NCBI GenBank assembly: GCA_900759665.1
Contig: CAAEWE010000018.1
Location: 1 to 64,000, forward strand
Reading direction: 5' to 3'
DNA: 64,000 nucleotides
DNA from: Lachnospiraceae bacterium
GTDB lineage: Bacteria > Bacillota > Clostridia > Lachnospirales > Lachnospiraceae
In this document: piece after piece, positions 1-8,737 of the stretch
Numbering within the stretch: position 1 is the stretch's first letter
Layout: every line of letters begins with the position of its first letter
Position numbers and translations under genes: made by a program
The notes under the pieces: generated by a model
Seen by the model: only the letters and a program-made list of their open reading frames with translations
Told to the model about the DNA's origin: nothing
The model's database searches: none

Positions 1-2
1 AT

Positions 3-827
3 ATTACGGAAATTTTCCCCAATTATTTTATGGATTATCGTGAGGAATGTGATGATAAAGCGGTACGCTGGTTATTCCGGACACATTCTAATGAAGGGGA
101 TTGGAGCGGTAATATATACGACTTTTTCTGCAAGGTGCGTACCAGAATGGATGATGATGTAGCAGTTCCGTTTGCTAATAGACGAGATGGATATCGTGTA
201 GACAGAGTGGATGTGCATGATGCATTGGAAGAAGCATTGGCAAATGCACTGGCACATGCAAATTATTATGGCAGACGAGGAATTCTTGTTGTTAAAAAGG
301 GTAAGGAGATTAGTATTTCCAATCCCGGAACTATCAGGGTGACAAAAGAGGAATTTTATGCAGGTGGTAATAGTGATCCACGAAATCCGAATATCTTAAA
401 GATGTTTGGTTTTGTAAATGTCGGTGAGCGTGCCGGAAGTGGCGTTGATAAGATTATGACAGCATGGGCTGAACAAAACTGGAAGAAACCAGAATTTGAT
501 TTCTCAGAGCGTGCAGATCGTGTTAGTCTGAAACTAGAGGTTGGTCAGGTTGTGTATATTCCGGGGGTGGCAGATTTGCGAAATGAAGAGCAAACTGTGG
601 AACATAAGAAGCCGCTGCAGGATGAAAAAGAAGAGGCTATTCTGCGATATATTTCCCAATATGGTAGCATAAGTACGGGCAAGGCTGCAGAGGTGTGTGG
701 ATATAAGTCAAGAACTTCCGCTAGAAAGGTGATTGATGAGCTGGTTGAAAAGGGTTATATCCAGAAAAACGGAAAAGGAGCAAGTATCCGATATAGTATC
801 TGTGATGAAAAAGTGGTCAATAAGTGA
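3..827 (+). CDS. ATP-binding (HATPase_c_4-like) regulator with C-terminal winged helix, 5' end outside window
   Basis: The reading frame is open from the first bases of the window through the first ATG at 30, so the real start is probably upstream. Counting from that ATG, residues about 60-150 resemble the HATPase_c_4 domain of COG2865-type predicted transcriptional regulators: an EEALANALAHA helix, an ISNPG segment, the SDPRNP motif and a GERAGSGVDKI glycine-rich stretch. Residues about 200-255 look like a winged-helix DNA-binding domain. Such proteins usually carry an N-terminal AlbA_2/Schlafen-type domain, which would lie outside the window. They are often found in accessory or mobile regions. 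Target and ligand cannot be read from the sequence. The family call is fairly safe; the biological role is unknown. Confidence 0.75.
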   Translation: MTEIFPNYFMDYREECDDKAVRWLFRTHSNEGDWSGNIYDFFCKVRTRMDDDVAVPFANRRDGYRVDRVDVHDALEEALANALAHANYYGRRGILVVKKGKEISISNPGTIRVTKEEFYAGGNSDPRNPNILKMFGFVNVGERAGSGVDKIMTAWAEQNWKKPEFDFSERADRVSLKLEVGQVVYIPGVADLRNEEQTVEHKKPLQDEKEEAILRYISQYGSISTGKAAEVCGYKSRTSARKVIDELVEKGYIQKNGKGASIRYSICDEKVVNK

Positions 828-929
828 TCAGTTACTGGTCATTTTATAAGTGAGTGGTCAAAAAGTGGTCAATATCGAACACTTTTATCGGATACAAATA
901 TGCAGTAAGTATCCAGTAGTGATTGATTT

Positions 930-958
930 GTATCCATTAGCGATCAGCTATTGGATAC
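930..958. repeat. Imperfect hairpin in the gap before the glutamine-synthetase-like gene
   Basis: GTATCCA at 930 pairs with TGGATAC ending at 958, with an inner TAGC/GCTA stem and a 5-base loop. A near copy of the left arm lies at 909-923 (GTATCCAGTAGTGAT against GTATCCATTAGCGAT), and GTGGTCAA words repeat at 810-875. No T-run follows, so this is not a clear terminator. The rest of 828-1078 shows no gene. Confidence 0.5.
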
Positions 959-984
959 TATTACACTGATTGAATAAGAGCAAT

Positions 985-1005
985 TTGTGCAGACCGTCTG
1001 CACAA
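985..1005. promoter_or_regulatory. Perfect 21-bp palindrome, operator-like
   Basis: TTGTGCAGAC and its exact reverse complement GTCTGCACAA flank a single central C. The element lies about 75 bases upstream of a consensus promoter. A homodimeric repressor operator or a short transcript-end hairpin are both possible. No T-run follows, which slightly favours a protein-binding site. The binding protein is unknown. Confidence 0.5.
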
Positions 1006-1078
1006 TTTATCTAAAATGATGGTGGATACAAAATGAACAATAGAATGGATTTAAATCATATAAACTAAAAAATACTCT

Positions 1079-1107
1079 TTGACATCCCTCTCTATACGAT
1101 ATATAAT
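1079..1107 (+). promoter_or_regulatory. Consensus sigma-A promoter for the glutamine-synthetase-like/ANTAR/carAB operon
   Basis: TTGACA at 1079-1084 and TATAAT at 1102-1107 are separated by exactly 17 bases, a perfect match to the vegetative consensus. The transcript would start near 1114 and reach the ribosome site AGGAGG at about 1156 and the GTG start at 1169. No terminator hairpin is visible in the short leader, so control is more likely at initiation. Confidence 0.85.
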
Positions 1108-1168
1108 AAAGAGAATGCGTTGATACAATAGGAACGATGAATTATCATGGCGAATAGGAGGATGCAGC

Positions 1169-2479
1169 GTGGCAAAGTATACCAGAGATGACATATTAGA
1201 CATGATTGAAGAGGAGGACATCGAGTTTATCCGTCTTCAATTTACAGACATCGCAGGAAATCTGAAGAATATGGCAACCACTGTTGACCAGATTGACAAG
1301 ATCCTGGATGGCAGATGCCAGTTTGATTGCGCAGCGATCGATGGTTTTGATGGCGATATGGAGGAATTATTCTTAATTCCCGACTTAGATACGTTTGTTA
1401 TTTTTCCATGGCGTCCACAGCATGGAAAGGTAGCCCGTTTTATCTGTGACATTGTGAAACCCGATGGAACGCCTTTTGACGGTGACAGCCGTTATATTTT
1501 AAAAAGAATAATTGCTGAGGCAAAGGACATGGGATACGATTTTGACGTTGCCCTTAAGAATGAGTTTTTCTTATTTGACCTTGGCGAAAACGGAGAGCCG
1601 ACCCAGAATTCCAGCGAGAAGGGCGGCTATTTTGATGTTGGGCCGGCAGATTGCGGAGAAAACGCCAGACGTGATATGGTACTTTATCTGGCAGATATGG
1701 GGATTTCTACGGAGTCTTCTTATCATTCCGATGAGGCTGCACAGCATGTATTGGATATGACTTATACCAATGCACTGACGATGGCAGACAATATTATGAC
1801 CTCCCGGCTGGTGATCCGGACTGTGGCAAAACGTCATGGTCTTCATGCGACCTTTATGCCAAAGCCTAAGAAGGATTCGAAGGGATCCGGAGCACATTAT
1901 ACATTTTCTTTATCAAAAAATGGTAAAAATATCTTTACCGATGCTGATGATCCGGCAGGCGTAAGCAAGGAGGGATATGCATTTATGGCAGGTATCCTGG
2001 AGCATATTGCAGATATGTCTCTGGTTACCAATCCTCTGGTCAATTCCTACAAGCGTCTGGTGCCGGGATTTCTGGCACCTCTGCGGGTGAGCTGGTCTGT
2101 GCACAATTCCAGCCCGCTGATCCGTCTGACTTCGGTTGGTGGAGATGGAGGCAGGATCATTCTGCGGAGTCCGGATGGTGCTGCCAATCCATATCTGGTG
2201 ATCGCTGCCTGTCTGGCAGCAGGTCTGGATGGTATCAAGAGAAACCTGCAGCCGCCGGTATGTATGGATAAAATGTCAAAGGAGGAGCTAGCCGGGAGAG
2301 AGAAACTTCCACGGACGCTTTATGAAGCGGTAAAGCGTTTTGAAAATGATGCGTTTCTGCGGGATGTGCTGGGGGCGCATGTATCGAATTATCTGATCTC
2401 TACAAAGGATGCAGAGTGGGAAGAATACTGCAGGCAGGTCACGAAATGGGAAACGGATCGTTATCTCGGAACAGTATAG
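1169..2479 (+). CDS. Glutamine-synthetase type I homologue lacking most catalytic metal ligands
   Basis: The 436-residue product aligns along its whole length with the short type I (GSI-alpha) enzymes that make glutamine from glutamate, ammonia and ATP: FTD near 25, NEFFLF at 131, FMPKP at 229, NSYKRLVPG at 292 and LRSPD at 332. The residues that bind the two catalytic metals are largely replaced. The usual EPEFF is K130-N-E132, the HHEVAPGQHE segment reads YHSDEAAQHV (185-194) so both glutamates are gone, and the RxELR glutamate is I331. E132 and H243 survive. I therefore infer an inactive or repurposed fold, perhaps a glutamine or ATP sensor. The GTG start follows AGGAGG by 7 bases. It heads an operon with an ANTAR regulator and carAB. 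A standard glnA label would be misleading. Confidence 0.85.
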   Translation: MAKYTRDDILDMIEEEDIEFIRLQFTDIAGNLKNMATTVDQIDKILDGRCQFDCAAIDGFDGDMEELFLIPDLDTFVIFPWRPQHGKVARFICDIVKPDGTPFDGDSRYILKRIIAEAKDMGYDFDVALKNEFFLFDLGENGEPTQNSSEKGGYFDVGPADCGENARRDMVLYLADMGISTESSYHSDEAAQHVLDMTYTNALTMADNIMTSRLVIRTVAKRHGLHATFMPKPKKDSKGSGAHYTFSLSKNGKNIFTDADDPAGVSKEGYAFMAGILEHIADMSLVTNPLVNSYKRLVPGFLAPLRVSWSVHNSSPLIRLTSVGGDGGRIILRSPDGAANPYLVIAACLAAGLDGIKRNLQPPVCMDKMSKEELAGREKLPRTLYEAVKRFENDAFLRDVLGAHVSNYLISTKDAEWEEYCRQVTKWETDRYLGTV

Positions 2480-2518
2480 GAGCACCGCTGATCAGTAGCC
2501 GATACACAGGAGGTTTTT

Positions 2519-3079
2519 ATGGCAGATATTATCATTGCATTTCCGAAACTGGATGATGCAAAAAATCTTAAAAAACTTCTGCTTCGAAACGGGTATGATG
2601 TCAGTCTGGTATGTGACAACGGAGCACAGATCGTCAGTGCGGTCAATGAGTTGGACGGTGGTGTGGTGATATGCGGATACCGGTTCCGGGATATGCATTT
2701 TTCGGAGGTTCTCGATTACCTGCCCAAAGGCTTTCAGATGCTTTTGATGGCATCTCCGGCTAAGCTGGAGGACAGTGATATCAGTGAGGTTGTCTCGCTG
2801 CCCATGCCCCTCAAGGTTCAGGATCTGCTGAATACTCTGGAAATGATGATGGTGCAGTACCGGCGCTGGAAGAAAAAGCAGAAGAATAAGCCGAAAGTAC
2901 GGTCAGAAGGTGAGAAAAGAACAATACTCAAAGCGAAAGAGCTGTTGATGGAGAGAAACCAGATGACAGAAGAGGAAGCACACCGATACATACAAAAAAT
3001 AAGCATGGACAGTGCAACAAATTTAGTTGAGACTGCTGAAATGATACTAGAACTAAATGGAAAGGAATGGGAAATTTAG
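2519..3079 (+). CDS. ANTAR-domain RNA-binding antiterminator with pseudo-receiver
   Basis: This 186-residue protein has an N-terminal response-regulator-like fold (about 1-110) and a C-terminal ANTAR helical domain (about 125-180, with KAKELLMERNQMTEEEAHRYIQ-like spacing of alanines and aromatics). ANTAR proteins bind tandem hexaloop hairpins in nascent RNA and block terminators. The receiver looks degenerate: the position expected for the phospho-accepting Asp after beta-3 reads GVVICGY, and the conserved Lys-Pro is PMPL. Signalling is therefore probably not by phosphorylation. It sits 39 bases after the glutamine-synthetase-like gene, and its stop codon abuts the carA start. Target inference: the type III glutamine synthetase leader at about 11.1 kb. 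The domain call is firm; the target is hypothetical. Confidence 0.85.
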   Translation: MADIIIAFPKLDDAKNLKKLLLRNGYDVSLVCDNGAQIVSAVNELDGGVVICGYRFRDMHFSEVLDYLPKGFQMLLMASPAKLEDSDISEVVSLPMPLKVQDLLNTLEMMMVQYRRWKKKQKNKPKVRSEGEKRTILKAKELLMERNQMTEEEAHRYIQKISMDSATNLVETAEMILELNGKEWEI

Positions 3080-4180
3080 ATGAAAGCGTTTCTTATTTTA
3101 GAGGATGGAACAGTATTTGAGGGCAAAAGCGTTGGGGCGCAGAAGGATGTGATCAGTGAGATCGTATTTAATACATCTATGACAGGATATCTGGAGGTTC
3201 TGACAGATCCAAGCTATGCGGGACAGGCAGTTACTATGACATATCCGCTGATCGGCAATTACGGTATTGCCTATGACGATATGGAGTCGCGGAAGGGATG
3301 GCCGGACGGTTTTATCACCAGAGAAATTTCCCGTATGCCAAGCAATTTCCGATGTGAGGATACGTTGCAGAAGTTTCTGGAGGATCAGGATATTCCGGGC
3401 ATCTACGGTATTGATACCAGAGCACTTACCAAGATCCTCCGGGAAAAGGGTACCATGAACGGTATGATCACCACCAACGAGAATTATAATCTGGACGAGA
3501 TTCTTCCGAAGTTAAAGGAATATACCGTGACCGGTGTGGTACAGAAGGTGTCACGAAACCAGAAGGAGTCCTTCAAGCCGGGTGATCTCGGTTCGAAAAA
3601 AGCAGAGACCAGATTTAAGGTGGCTGTGATCGATGTGGGAACCAAAAATAATATTATCCGCTGTCTGTTAAACAGAGGCTGCGAGGTAGATGTATATCCT
3701 TGTGATTTCAAGGCGGAGGATGTGATCGCAGCAAAGCCGGACGGCATTATGATCACAAATGGACCGGGAGATCCGGCGGAGTGTGTGGAGATCATTGAGG
3801 AGATCCGCAAGCTGTCAGAATCAGGCATTCCGATCTTTGCAATCTGTCTTGGTCATCAGCTGATGGCACTGGCTCACGGCTTTAAGACATACAAGATGAA
3901 ATATGGTCATCGTGGAGCAAACCATCCGGTGATGGATCTTCATACCAGGAGAGTTTATATTTCTTCCCAGAACCACGGATACGTGGTGGACGGTGATAGC
4001 CTGGACGACACAAAGGCAAAGCCATGGTTTATCAATGTGAATGACAAGACCATTGAGGGTCTGGAATATATTGGAAAGCCGGTGAAGACCGTGCAGTTCC
4101 ATCCGGAGGCCAATGCAGGTCCAAAGGATTCAGAGGTACTGTTTGAGGAGTTTATCAAAATGATGGGAGGTAATCAGTAA
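3080..4180 (+). CDS. carA: Carbamoyl-phosphate synthase small (glutaminase) subunit
   Basis: A 366-residue CarA of normal length. The N-terminal CPSase small domain (about 1-135) is followed by a class I glutamine amidotransferase domain with the nucleophile elbow FAICLGHQL and the catalytic HPE motif in VQFHPEA. It hydrolyses glutamine and channels ammonia to CarB for arginine and pyrimidine synthesis. The ATG follows the preceding TAG directly and the stop overlaps the carB start by one base, so the pair is translationally coupled. Its place behind a glutamine-synthetase-like gene and an ANTAR regulator suggests co-regulation with glutamine status. Confidence 0.97.
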   Translation: MKAFLILEDGTVFEGKSVGAQKDVISEIVFNTSMTGYLEVLTDPSYAGQAVTMTYPLIGNYGIAYDDMESRKGWPDGFITREISRMPSNFRCEDTLQKFLEDQDIPGIYGIDTRALTKILREKGTMNGMITTNENYNLDEILPKLKEYTVTGVVQKVSRNQKESFKPGDLGSKKAETRFKVAVIDVGTKNNIIRCLLNRGCEVDVYPCDFKAEDVIAAKPDGIMITNGPGDPAECVEIIEEIRKLSESGIPIFAICLGHQLMALAHGFKTYKMKYGHRGANHPVMDLHTRRVYISSQNHGYVVDGDSLDDTKAKPWFINVNDKTIEGLEYIGKPVKTVQFHPEANAGPKDSEVLFEEFIKMMGGNQ

Positions 4181-7100
4181 TGCCAAAATTAGAGGGAATT
4201 AAACGTGTATTGGTAATTGGTTCCGGTCCGATTGTTATCGGACAGGCAGCCGAGTTTGACTATGCGGGAACACAGGCATGCCGTTCTCTGAAGGAAGAGG
4301 GAATGGAGGTTATCCTTGTTAATTCCAATCCCGCAACGATCATGACGGACAAAGATATTGCGGATAAGGTATATATTGAGCCATTGACGGTTGGAGTACT
4401 CCAGCACATCATTGAGGTAGAAAAACCGGACAGTCTTCTTCCAAACATGGGTGGACAGGCCGGTCTGAACCTTGGTATGGAGCTTGCGGAGTCCGGATTT
4501 TTGGACAGTCATAATGTAAAGCTTCTGGGAACAACAGCAGAAACGATCCGTAATGCAGAGGGACGTCAGGAGTTTAAGGATCTGATGGAGCGGATCGGAG
4601 AGCCATGTGCTCCTTCTGAGCTGGTAGAGAATATCGAGGATGGTGTGGCCTTTGCAGAAAAGATCGGTTATCCGGTGGTTCTGCGTCCGGCTTATACCCT
4701 CGGTGGTTCCGGCGGTGGAATTGCCCATGGTCAGGAAGAGCTGGAGGAGATTCTTTCTAATGGTCTTCGTCTTTCCCGTGTGGGCCAGGTTCTTGTGGAG
4801 AGATGTATTGCCGGATGGAAAGAGATCGAGTATGAGGTAATGCGTGACAGCAACGGAAACTGCATTACCGTATGTAATATGGAAAACCTGGATCCGGTTG
4901 GTGTACATACCGGTGACAGTATCGTTGTGGCACCATCCCAGACCTTGTCCGATAAGGAGTACCAGATGCTTCGTTCTTCTGCACTCAAGATCATCAGCGA
5001 GCTGGGAGTGACCGGTGGATGTAACGTACAGTTTGCACTTCATCCGACATCCTTTGAATACTGTGTGATCGAGGTAAACCCTCGTGTGAGCCGTTCTTCT
5101 GCACTGGCTTCCAAGGCAACCGGATATCCGATCGCCAAGGTGGCAGCAAAGATCGCACTGGGATATACTCTGGACGAGATTCCAAATGCCGTTACCGGCA
5201 AGACCTATGCAAGCTTTGAGCCGGCATTGGATTACTGCGTTGTCAAGATTCCGAGACTTCCGTTTGATAAATTTATCAATGCAAAGCGTACTCTGACCAC
5301 GCAGATGAAGGCAACCGGTGAGGTTATGAGTATCTGTACCAATTTTGAGGGCGGTCTGATGAAAGCGATCCGTTCTCTGGCACAGCATGTCGATTGTCTG
5401 GAGACCGGCGACTACGATGGAATGTCTGATGAGGATGTACTGGATAAGCTGGATATCGTCGATGACCGTCGTATCTATCTGATCGCAGAGATCCTTCGCC
5501 GTGGTATTGCCTCCTATGACAAGATTCATGAGATCACTAAGATTGATGAGTGGTTTATTGATAAGATCGCTATTCTGGTAGAAATGGAAAAGAAGCTCAA
5601 AGGCTGCAATGGCAACATTGACAAAGAGCTTATGAAGGAAGCGAAGAGAATGGAATTCCCGGACAACGTGATCGCACGCTGGACCGGTAAGACGGAGGAA
5701 GAGGTAAAGCAGCTTCGCTATGAGTATGGAATTACCGCTGCTTTCAAAATGGTAGATACCTGTGCTGCAGAGTTTGCGTCAGAGACACCTTATTATTATG
5801 GATGTTTTGATGGAACCAATGAGGTGGAAGAGACAAGTGACCGCAAAAAGATTATGGTACTGGGTTCCGGCCCGATCCGTATTGGACAGGGTATCGAGTT
5901 TGACTACTGCTCTGTGCACAGTGTATGGGCACTGAAGCAGGAGGGCTATGAGACGATTATTGTAAATAACAACCCGGAGACGGTAAGTACAGACTTTGAT
6001 ATTGCCGATAAGCTGTATTTTGAGCCGTTGACACCGGAAGATGTAGAGAATATCGTCCGTCTGGAGAAGCCGGACGGAGCTGTGGTACAGTTTGGTGGAC
6101 AGACAGCCATCAACCTGACAGAATCCCTGATCAAGATGGGCGTGAAGATTCTTGGTACAAGTGCTGAGAACGTTGATGCTGCCGAGGATCGTGAGCTGTT
6201 TGACGAGATCCTGGAGGAGTGCTGTATCCCGAGAGCAAAGGGTGATACCGTATTTACTACGGAGGAAGCATTAAAGGTTGCCAACGAGCTTGGTTATCCG
6301 GTACTGATCCGTCCTTCTTATGTGCTGGGTGGACAGGGCATGCAGATCGCTGTCCGTGATCAGGATATTGTAGAGTTCATGGCGGTCATTAACCGTTATC
6401 ATCAGGAGCATCCGATCCTGATCGATAAATATCTGATGGGTAAGGAGATTGAGGTGGATGCCGTATGTGACGGTGAGGATATTCTGATCCCAGGTATTAT
6501 GGAGCATATTGAGAGAGCCGGTATCCATTCCGGTGACAGTATTTCCGTATATCCGGCACAGACAATCTCCGACAAGATCAAGCGTGTTCTGGTGGATTAT
6601 ACCGGCAAGCTGGCACGTTCCCTTCACGTCATTGGTCTGATCAACATTCAGTTTATTGTATATCAGGATGAGGTTTATGTGATCGAGGTAAATCCTCGTT
6701 CCAGCCGTACCGTACCATATATCAGTAAAGTAACAGGTATCCCAATCGTTGATCTGGCTTCCCGTGTGATCCTCGGAGCCAAGATCCGTGACCTGGGCTT
6801 TGAGCCAGGCCTTGCACCGGATGCTGGATATCTGGCCATCAAGATGCCGGTATTCTCTTTTGAGAAGCTTCGTGGAGCAGAGATTTCTCTGGGACCGGAG
6901 ATGAAGTCTACCGGTGAGTGTCTTGGCATCGCCAAGACTTTCGATGAGGCACTGTATAAAGCATTCTTAGGTGCCGGAGTCAATCTTCCAAAGCATAAGA
7001 AGATGATCATTTCCGTAAAGGATTCCGATAAGCTGGAGGCCGTTGGTGTAGCAAAGCGTTTCAAGGCGCTTGGTTATGAAATCTTTGCAACAAGAAATAC

Positions 7101-7407
7101 CTCACGCGTATTAAATGAGAACGGCGTGCTTGCCATTCCGGTCAACCGTATCAACGAGGAGGCACCGACTCTGATGGATCTGCTTCTGGAGCATCAGATC
7201 GATCTGGTTATTGATACACCGACCCACGGCGACAAGATGAAAGATGGTTTCCTGATCCGCCGTACCGCCATTGAGACAGGTGTCAATGTACTGACTTCTC
7301 TGGACACTGCCAATGCACTTCTGACCAGCCTGGAGAATGCCGATAAGCAGCATCTTTCTATTGTGGATGTGGCAACGATCTCTAAGAGTGGTTCTTATGC
7401 GAATTAG
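4180..7407 (+). CDS. carB: Carbamoyl-phosphate synthase large subunit
   Basis: A 1075-residue CarB, full length. It has the two homologous ATP-grasp halves (about 1-400 and 550-940) that form carboxyphosphate and then carbamoyl phosphate, an oligomerisation segment between them, and a C-terminal MGS-like allosteric domain (about 940-1070). Paired glycine-rich starts VLVIGSGPI and IMVLGSGPI mark the two halves. The ATG at 4180 uses the last A of the carA stop (TAATG). A strong terminator follows at 7441, closing the operon. Codon use matches a well-expressed core gene. Confidence 0.98.
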   Translation: MPKLEGIKRVLVIGSGPIVIGQAAEFDYAGTQACRSLKEEGMEVILVNSNPATIMTDKDIADKVYIEPLTVGVLQHIIEVEKPDSLLPNMGGQAGLNLGMELAESGFLDSHNVKLLGTTAETIRNAEGRQEFKDLMERIGEPCAPSELVENIEDGVAFAEKIGYPVVLRPAYTLGGSGGGIAHGQEELEEILSNGLRLSRVGQVLVERCIAGWKEIEYEVMRDSNGNCITVCNMENLDPVGVHTGDSIVVAPSQTLSDKEYQMLRSSALKIISELGVTGGCNVQFALHPTSFEYCVIEVNPRVSRSSALASKATGYPIAKVAAKIALGYTLDEIPNAVTGKTYASFEPALDYCVVKIPRLPFDKFINAKRTLTTQMKATGEVMSICTNFEGGLMKAIRSLAQHVDCLETGDYDGMSDEDVLDKLDIVDDRRIYLIAEILRRGIASYDKIHEITKIDEWFIDKIAILVEMEKKLKGCNGNIDKELMKEAKRMEFPDNVIARWTGKTEEEVKQLRYEYGITAAFKMVDTCAAEFASETPYYYGCFDGTNEVEETSDRKKIMVLGSGPIRIGQGIEFDYCSVHSVWALKQEGYETIIVNNNPETVSTDFDIADKLYFEPLTPEDVENIVRLEKPDGAVVQFGGQTAINLTESLIKMGVKILGTSAENVDAAEDRELFDEILEECCIPRAKGDTVFTTEEALKVANELGYPVLIRPSYVLGGQGMQIAVRDQDIVEFMAVINRYHQEHPILIDKYLMGKEIEVDAVCDGEDILIPGIMEHIERAGIHSGDSISVYPAQTISDKIKRVLVDYTGKLARSLHVIGLINIQFIVYQDEVYVIEVNPRSSRTVPYISKVTGIPIVDLASRVILGAKIRDLGFEPGLAPDAGYLAIKMPVFSFEKLRGAEISLGPEMKSTGECLGIAKTFDEALYKAFLGAGVNLPKHKKMIISVKDSDKLEAVGVAKRFKALGYEIFATRNTSRVLNENGVLAIPVNRINEEAPTLMDLLLEHQIDLVIDTPTHGDKMKDGFLIRRTAIETGVNVLTSLDTANALLTSLENADKQHLSIVDVATISKSGSYAN

Positions 7408-7440
7408 AAGATAGAAAATAAAAAATAATAGTATTAAAAA

Positions 7441-7487
7441 CAGGGAGCATATCCGTTTATGGAGTATGCTCCCTGTGTGTTTTTGTA
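7441..7487 (+). terminator. Intrinsic terminator after carB
   Basis: CAGGGAGCATA (7441-7451) pairs perfectly with TATGCTCCCTG (7465-7475) around a 13-base loop and is followed by a T-rich tail (TGTGTGTTTTTGT). It ends the operon that begins at 1169. The remaining 80 bases to carbamate kinase show no gene. Confidence 0.9.
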
Positions 7488-7570
7488 ACAGCAGGATTAT
7501 TTATGCAAAGTCAAAGTGAGAATAGAACAAATAAATGTGTTCCGTCAGAGTGCACCCGCGGGGGATTGTC

Positions 7571-8509
7571 TTAATCCGCTGTGATCAGAGTACCGGTCTT
7601 TCCCGTAACGCCGTCCAAAGCTGTATCCAGATCGGTGATCACGGACTTGTGGGCAGGAGAGGAGGAGGCGAAAGAAACAGCTGCTTCGATCTTAGGAAGC
7701 ATAGCACCTGTAGTAAACTGGCCATCCTCGATATATTTGGTAGCTTCCTCAACCGACAGATGATCTAACGGTGTCTCCTGTGGAGTGTTGAAGTTTAATG
7801 CAACCTTCTCTACGCCGGTGAGCAGAAGCAGCATATCTGCCTGAATTCCCTCTGCAAGGCATGCACTGGTCAGATCCTTCTCAATGACTGCACTGGCACC
7901 CTTCAGACGGGTTCCCTGCTGCAGAACCGGAATTCCGCCACCGCCGCAGGCAATGACAATCTGATCGGCATCCAGAAGAGCCTTGATGGCATCCAGCTCG
8001 TAAATCTCCATTGGACGAGGAGCAGCAATGATACGGCGATAGCCCTTGTCTCCATCCTTAATGACATGGTTGTTTTTCTTTTGCTCGGCTTTTGCCTCTT
8101 CCTCTGTCATATAACGTCCGATAACCTTGGAAGGCTGGCTGAATGCAGCGTCAAACGGATCGACACGAACCTGCGTGATCAAGGTGGTGACAGGCTTGTA
8201 GATACCGCGGTTTAAAAGCTCTGTACGGAGCTCGTTCTGCAGATCATAGCCGATGTAGCCCTGGCTCATGGCACTGCAGATGGACATTGGTGCAACGGTG
8301 TTGTCCGGTTCCAGAAGAGAGTATTCGGTCATGGCAGCGTGGATCATACCCACCTGTGGTCCGTTGCTGTGTGTGATCACAACCTGATATTTGGCTTCGA
8401 TCAGATCGGCAATTGCAGCAGCCGCTTTTTTAACGGCAGCCTTCTGCTCTGGAAAAGTGCTGCCGAGGGCATTGTGACCCAGAGCAACAACGATTTTTTT
8501 ATTATTCAT
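7571..8509 (-). CDS. arcC: Carbamate kinase
   Basis: The product has 312 residues when started at the ATG at 8509, which has GGAGG about 9 bases upstream and gives the normal carbamate kinase N-terminus (KIVVALGHNAL). The frame stays open further upstream, but those codons encode an unrelated hydrophobic stretch and I discard them. The enzyme interconverts carbamoyl phosphate plus ADP with ATP, CO2 and ammonia. Visible family segments include THSNGPQVG, GDKGYRR and ACGGGGIPV. No arginine deiminase or ornithine transcarbamylase gene is next to it, so it may serve carbamoyl-phosphate or agmatine/ureide catabolism rather than a linked deiminase operon. It is transcribed towards the carB terminator. 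Confidence 0.95.
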   Translation of the reverse strand: MNNKKIVVALGHNALGSTFPEQKAAVKKAAAAIADLIEAKYQVVITHSNGPQVGMIHAAMTEYSLLEPDNTVAPMSICSAMSQGYIGYDLQNELRTELLNRGIYKPVTTLITQVRVDPFDAAFSQPSKVIGRYMTEEEAKAEQKKNNHVIKDGDKGYRRIIAAPRPMEIYELDAIKALLDADQIVIACGGGGIPVLQQGTRLKGASAVIEKDLTSACLAEGIQADMLLLLTGVEKVALNFNTPQETPLDHLSVEEATKYIEDGQFTTGAMLPKIEAAVSFASSSPAHKSVITDLDTALDGVTGKTGTLITAD

Positions 8510-8616
8510 GTTGGATACCTCCGTAAGTATTATTTGATAACTCCAAAATCCAGATGCTTCCCATCTAATGATAAACAGATATATGTACGAACAAAACATC
8601 TGCATTGATAACTTTA

Positions 8617-8645
8617 AGTATATCATAAACAGAACTATAACACAA
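8617..8645 (-). promoter_or_regulatory. Probable extended -10 promoter for carbamate kinase
   Basis: On the minus strand TATACT (8622-8617) is preceded by TGA, making a TGnTATACT extended -10. The -35 position 17 bases upstream reads TTGTGT, which is weak. The transcript would have a leader of about 100 bases before the ATG at 8509. Confidence 0.6.
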
Positions 8646-8650
8646 GAAAA

Positions 8651-8724
8651 GGGCAAAACCAGCGTTTTGCCCTCCAAGAATTGCTTCGCAATTCTCATTG
8701 GCCTTCTAATGCATTACGAGCATT
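8651..8724 (-). repeat. Array of three hairpins between arcC and glnN
   Basis: Three separate stems stand in a row: GGGCAAAAC/GTTTTGCCC (8651-8672), AGAATTGC-TTC-GCAATTCT (8677-8695) and AATGC/GCATT (8708-8724). Read on the minus strand, the first is followed by TTTTCTT and could serve as a back-up terminator for glnN. A similarly built array lies upstream of fhs (60823-60945). Confidence 0.6.
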
Positions 8725-8737
8725 TTTCGATACACCA

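Noticed and set aside
1169..2479. Ordinary active glnA
   Set aside because: Four of the metal-binding glutamates are replaced, so an active enzyme call would overstate the evidence.
4189..5529. Long minus-strand open frame (446 codons) inside carB
   Set aside because: It is antisense to a clear, full-length core gene, has no ribosome site and its product shows low-complexity Thr/His/Leu composition typical of a shadow frame.
8510..8698. N-terminal extension of carbamate kinase
   Set aside because: The frame is open, but the normal start with a ribosome site is at 8509 and the upstream residues are unlike the family and cover the promoter region.
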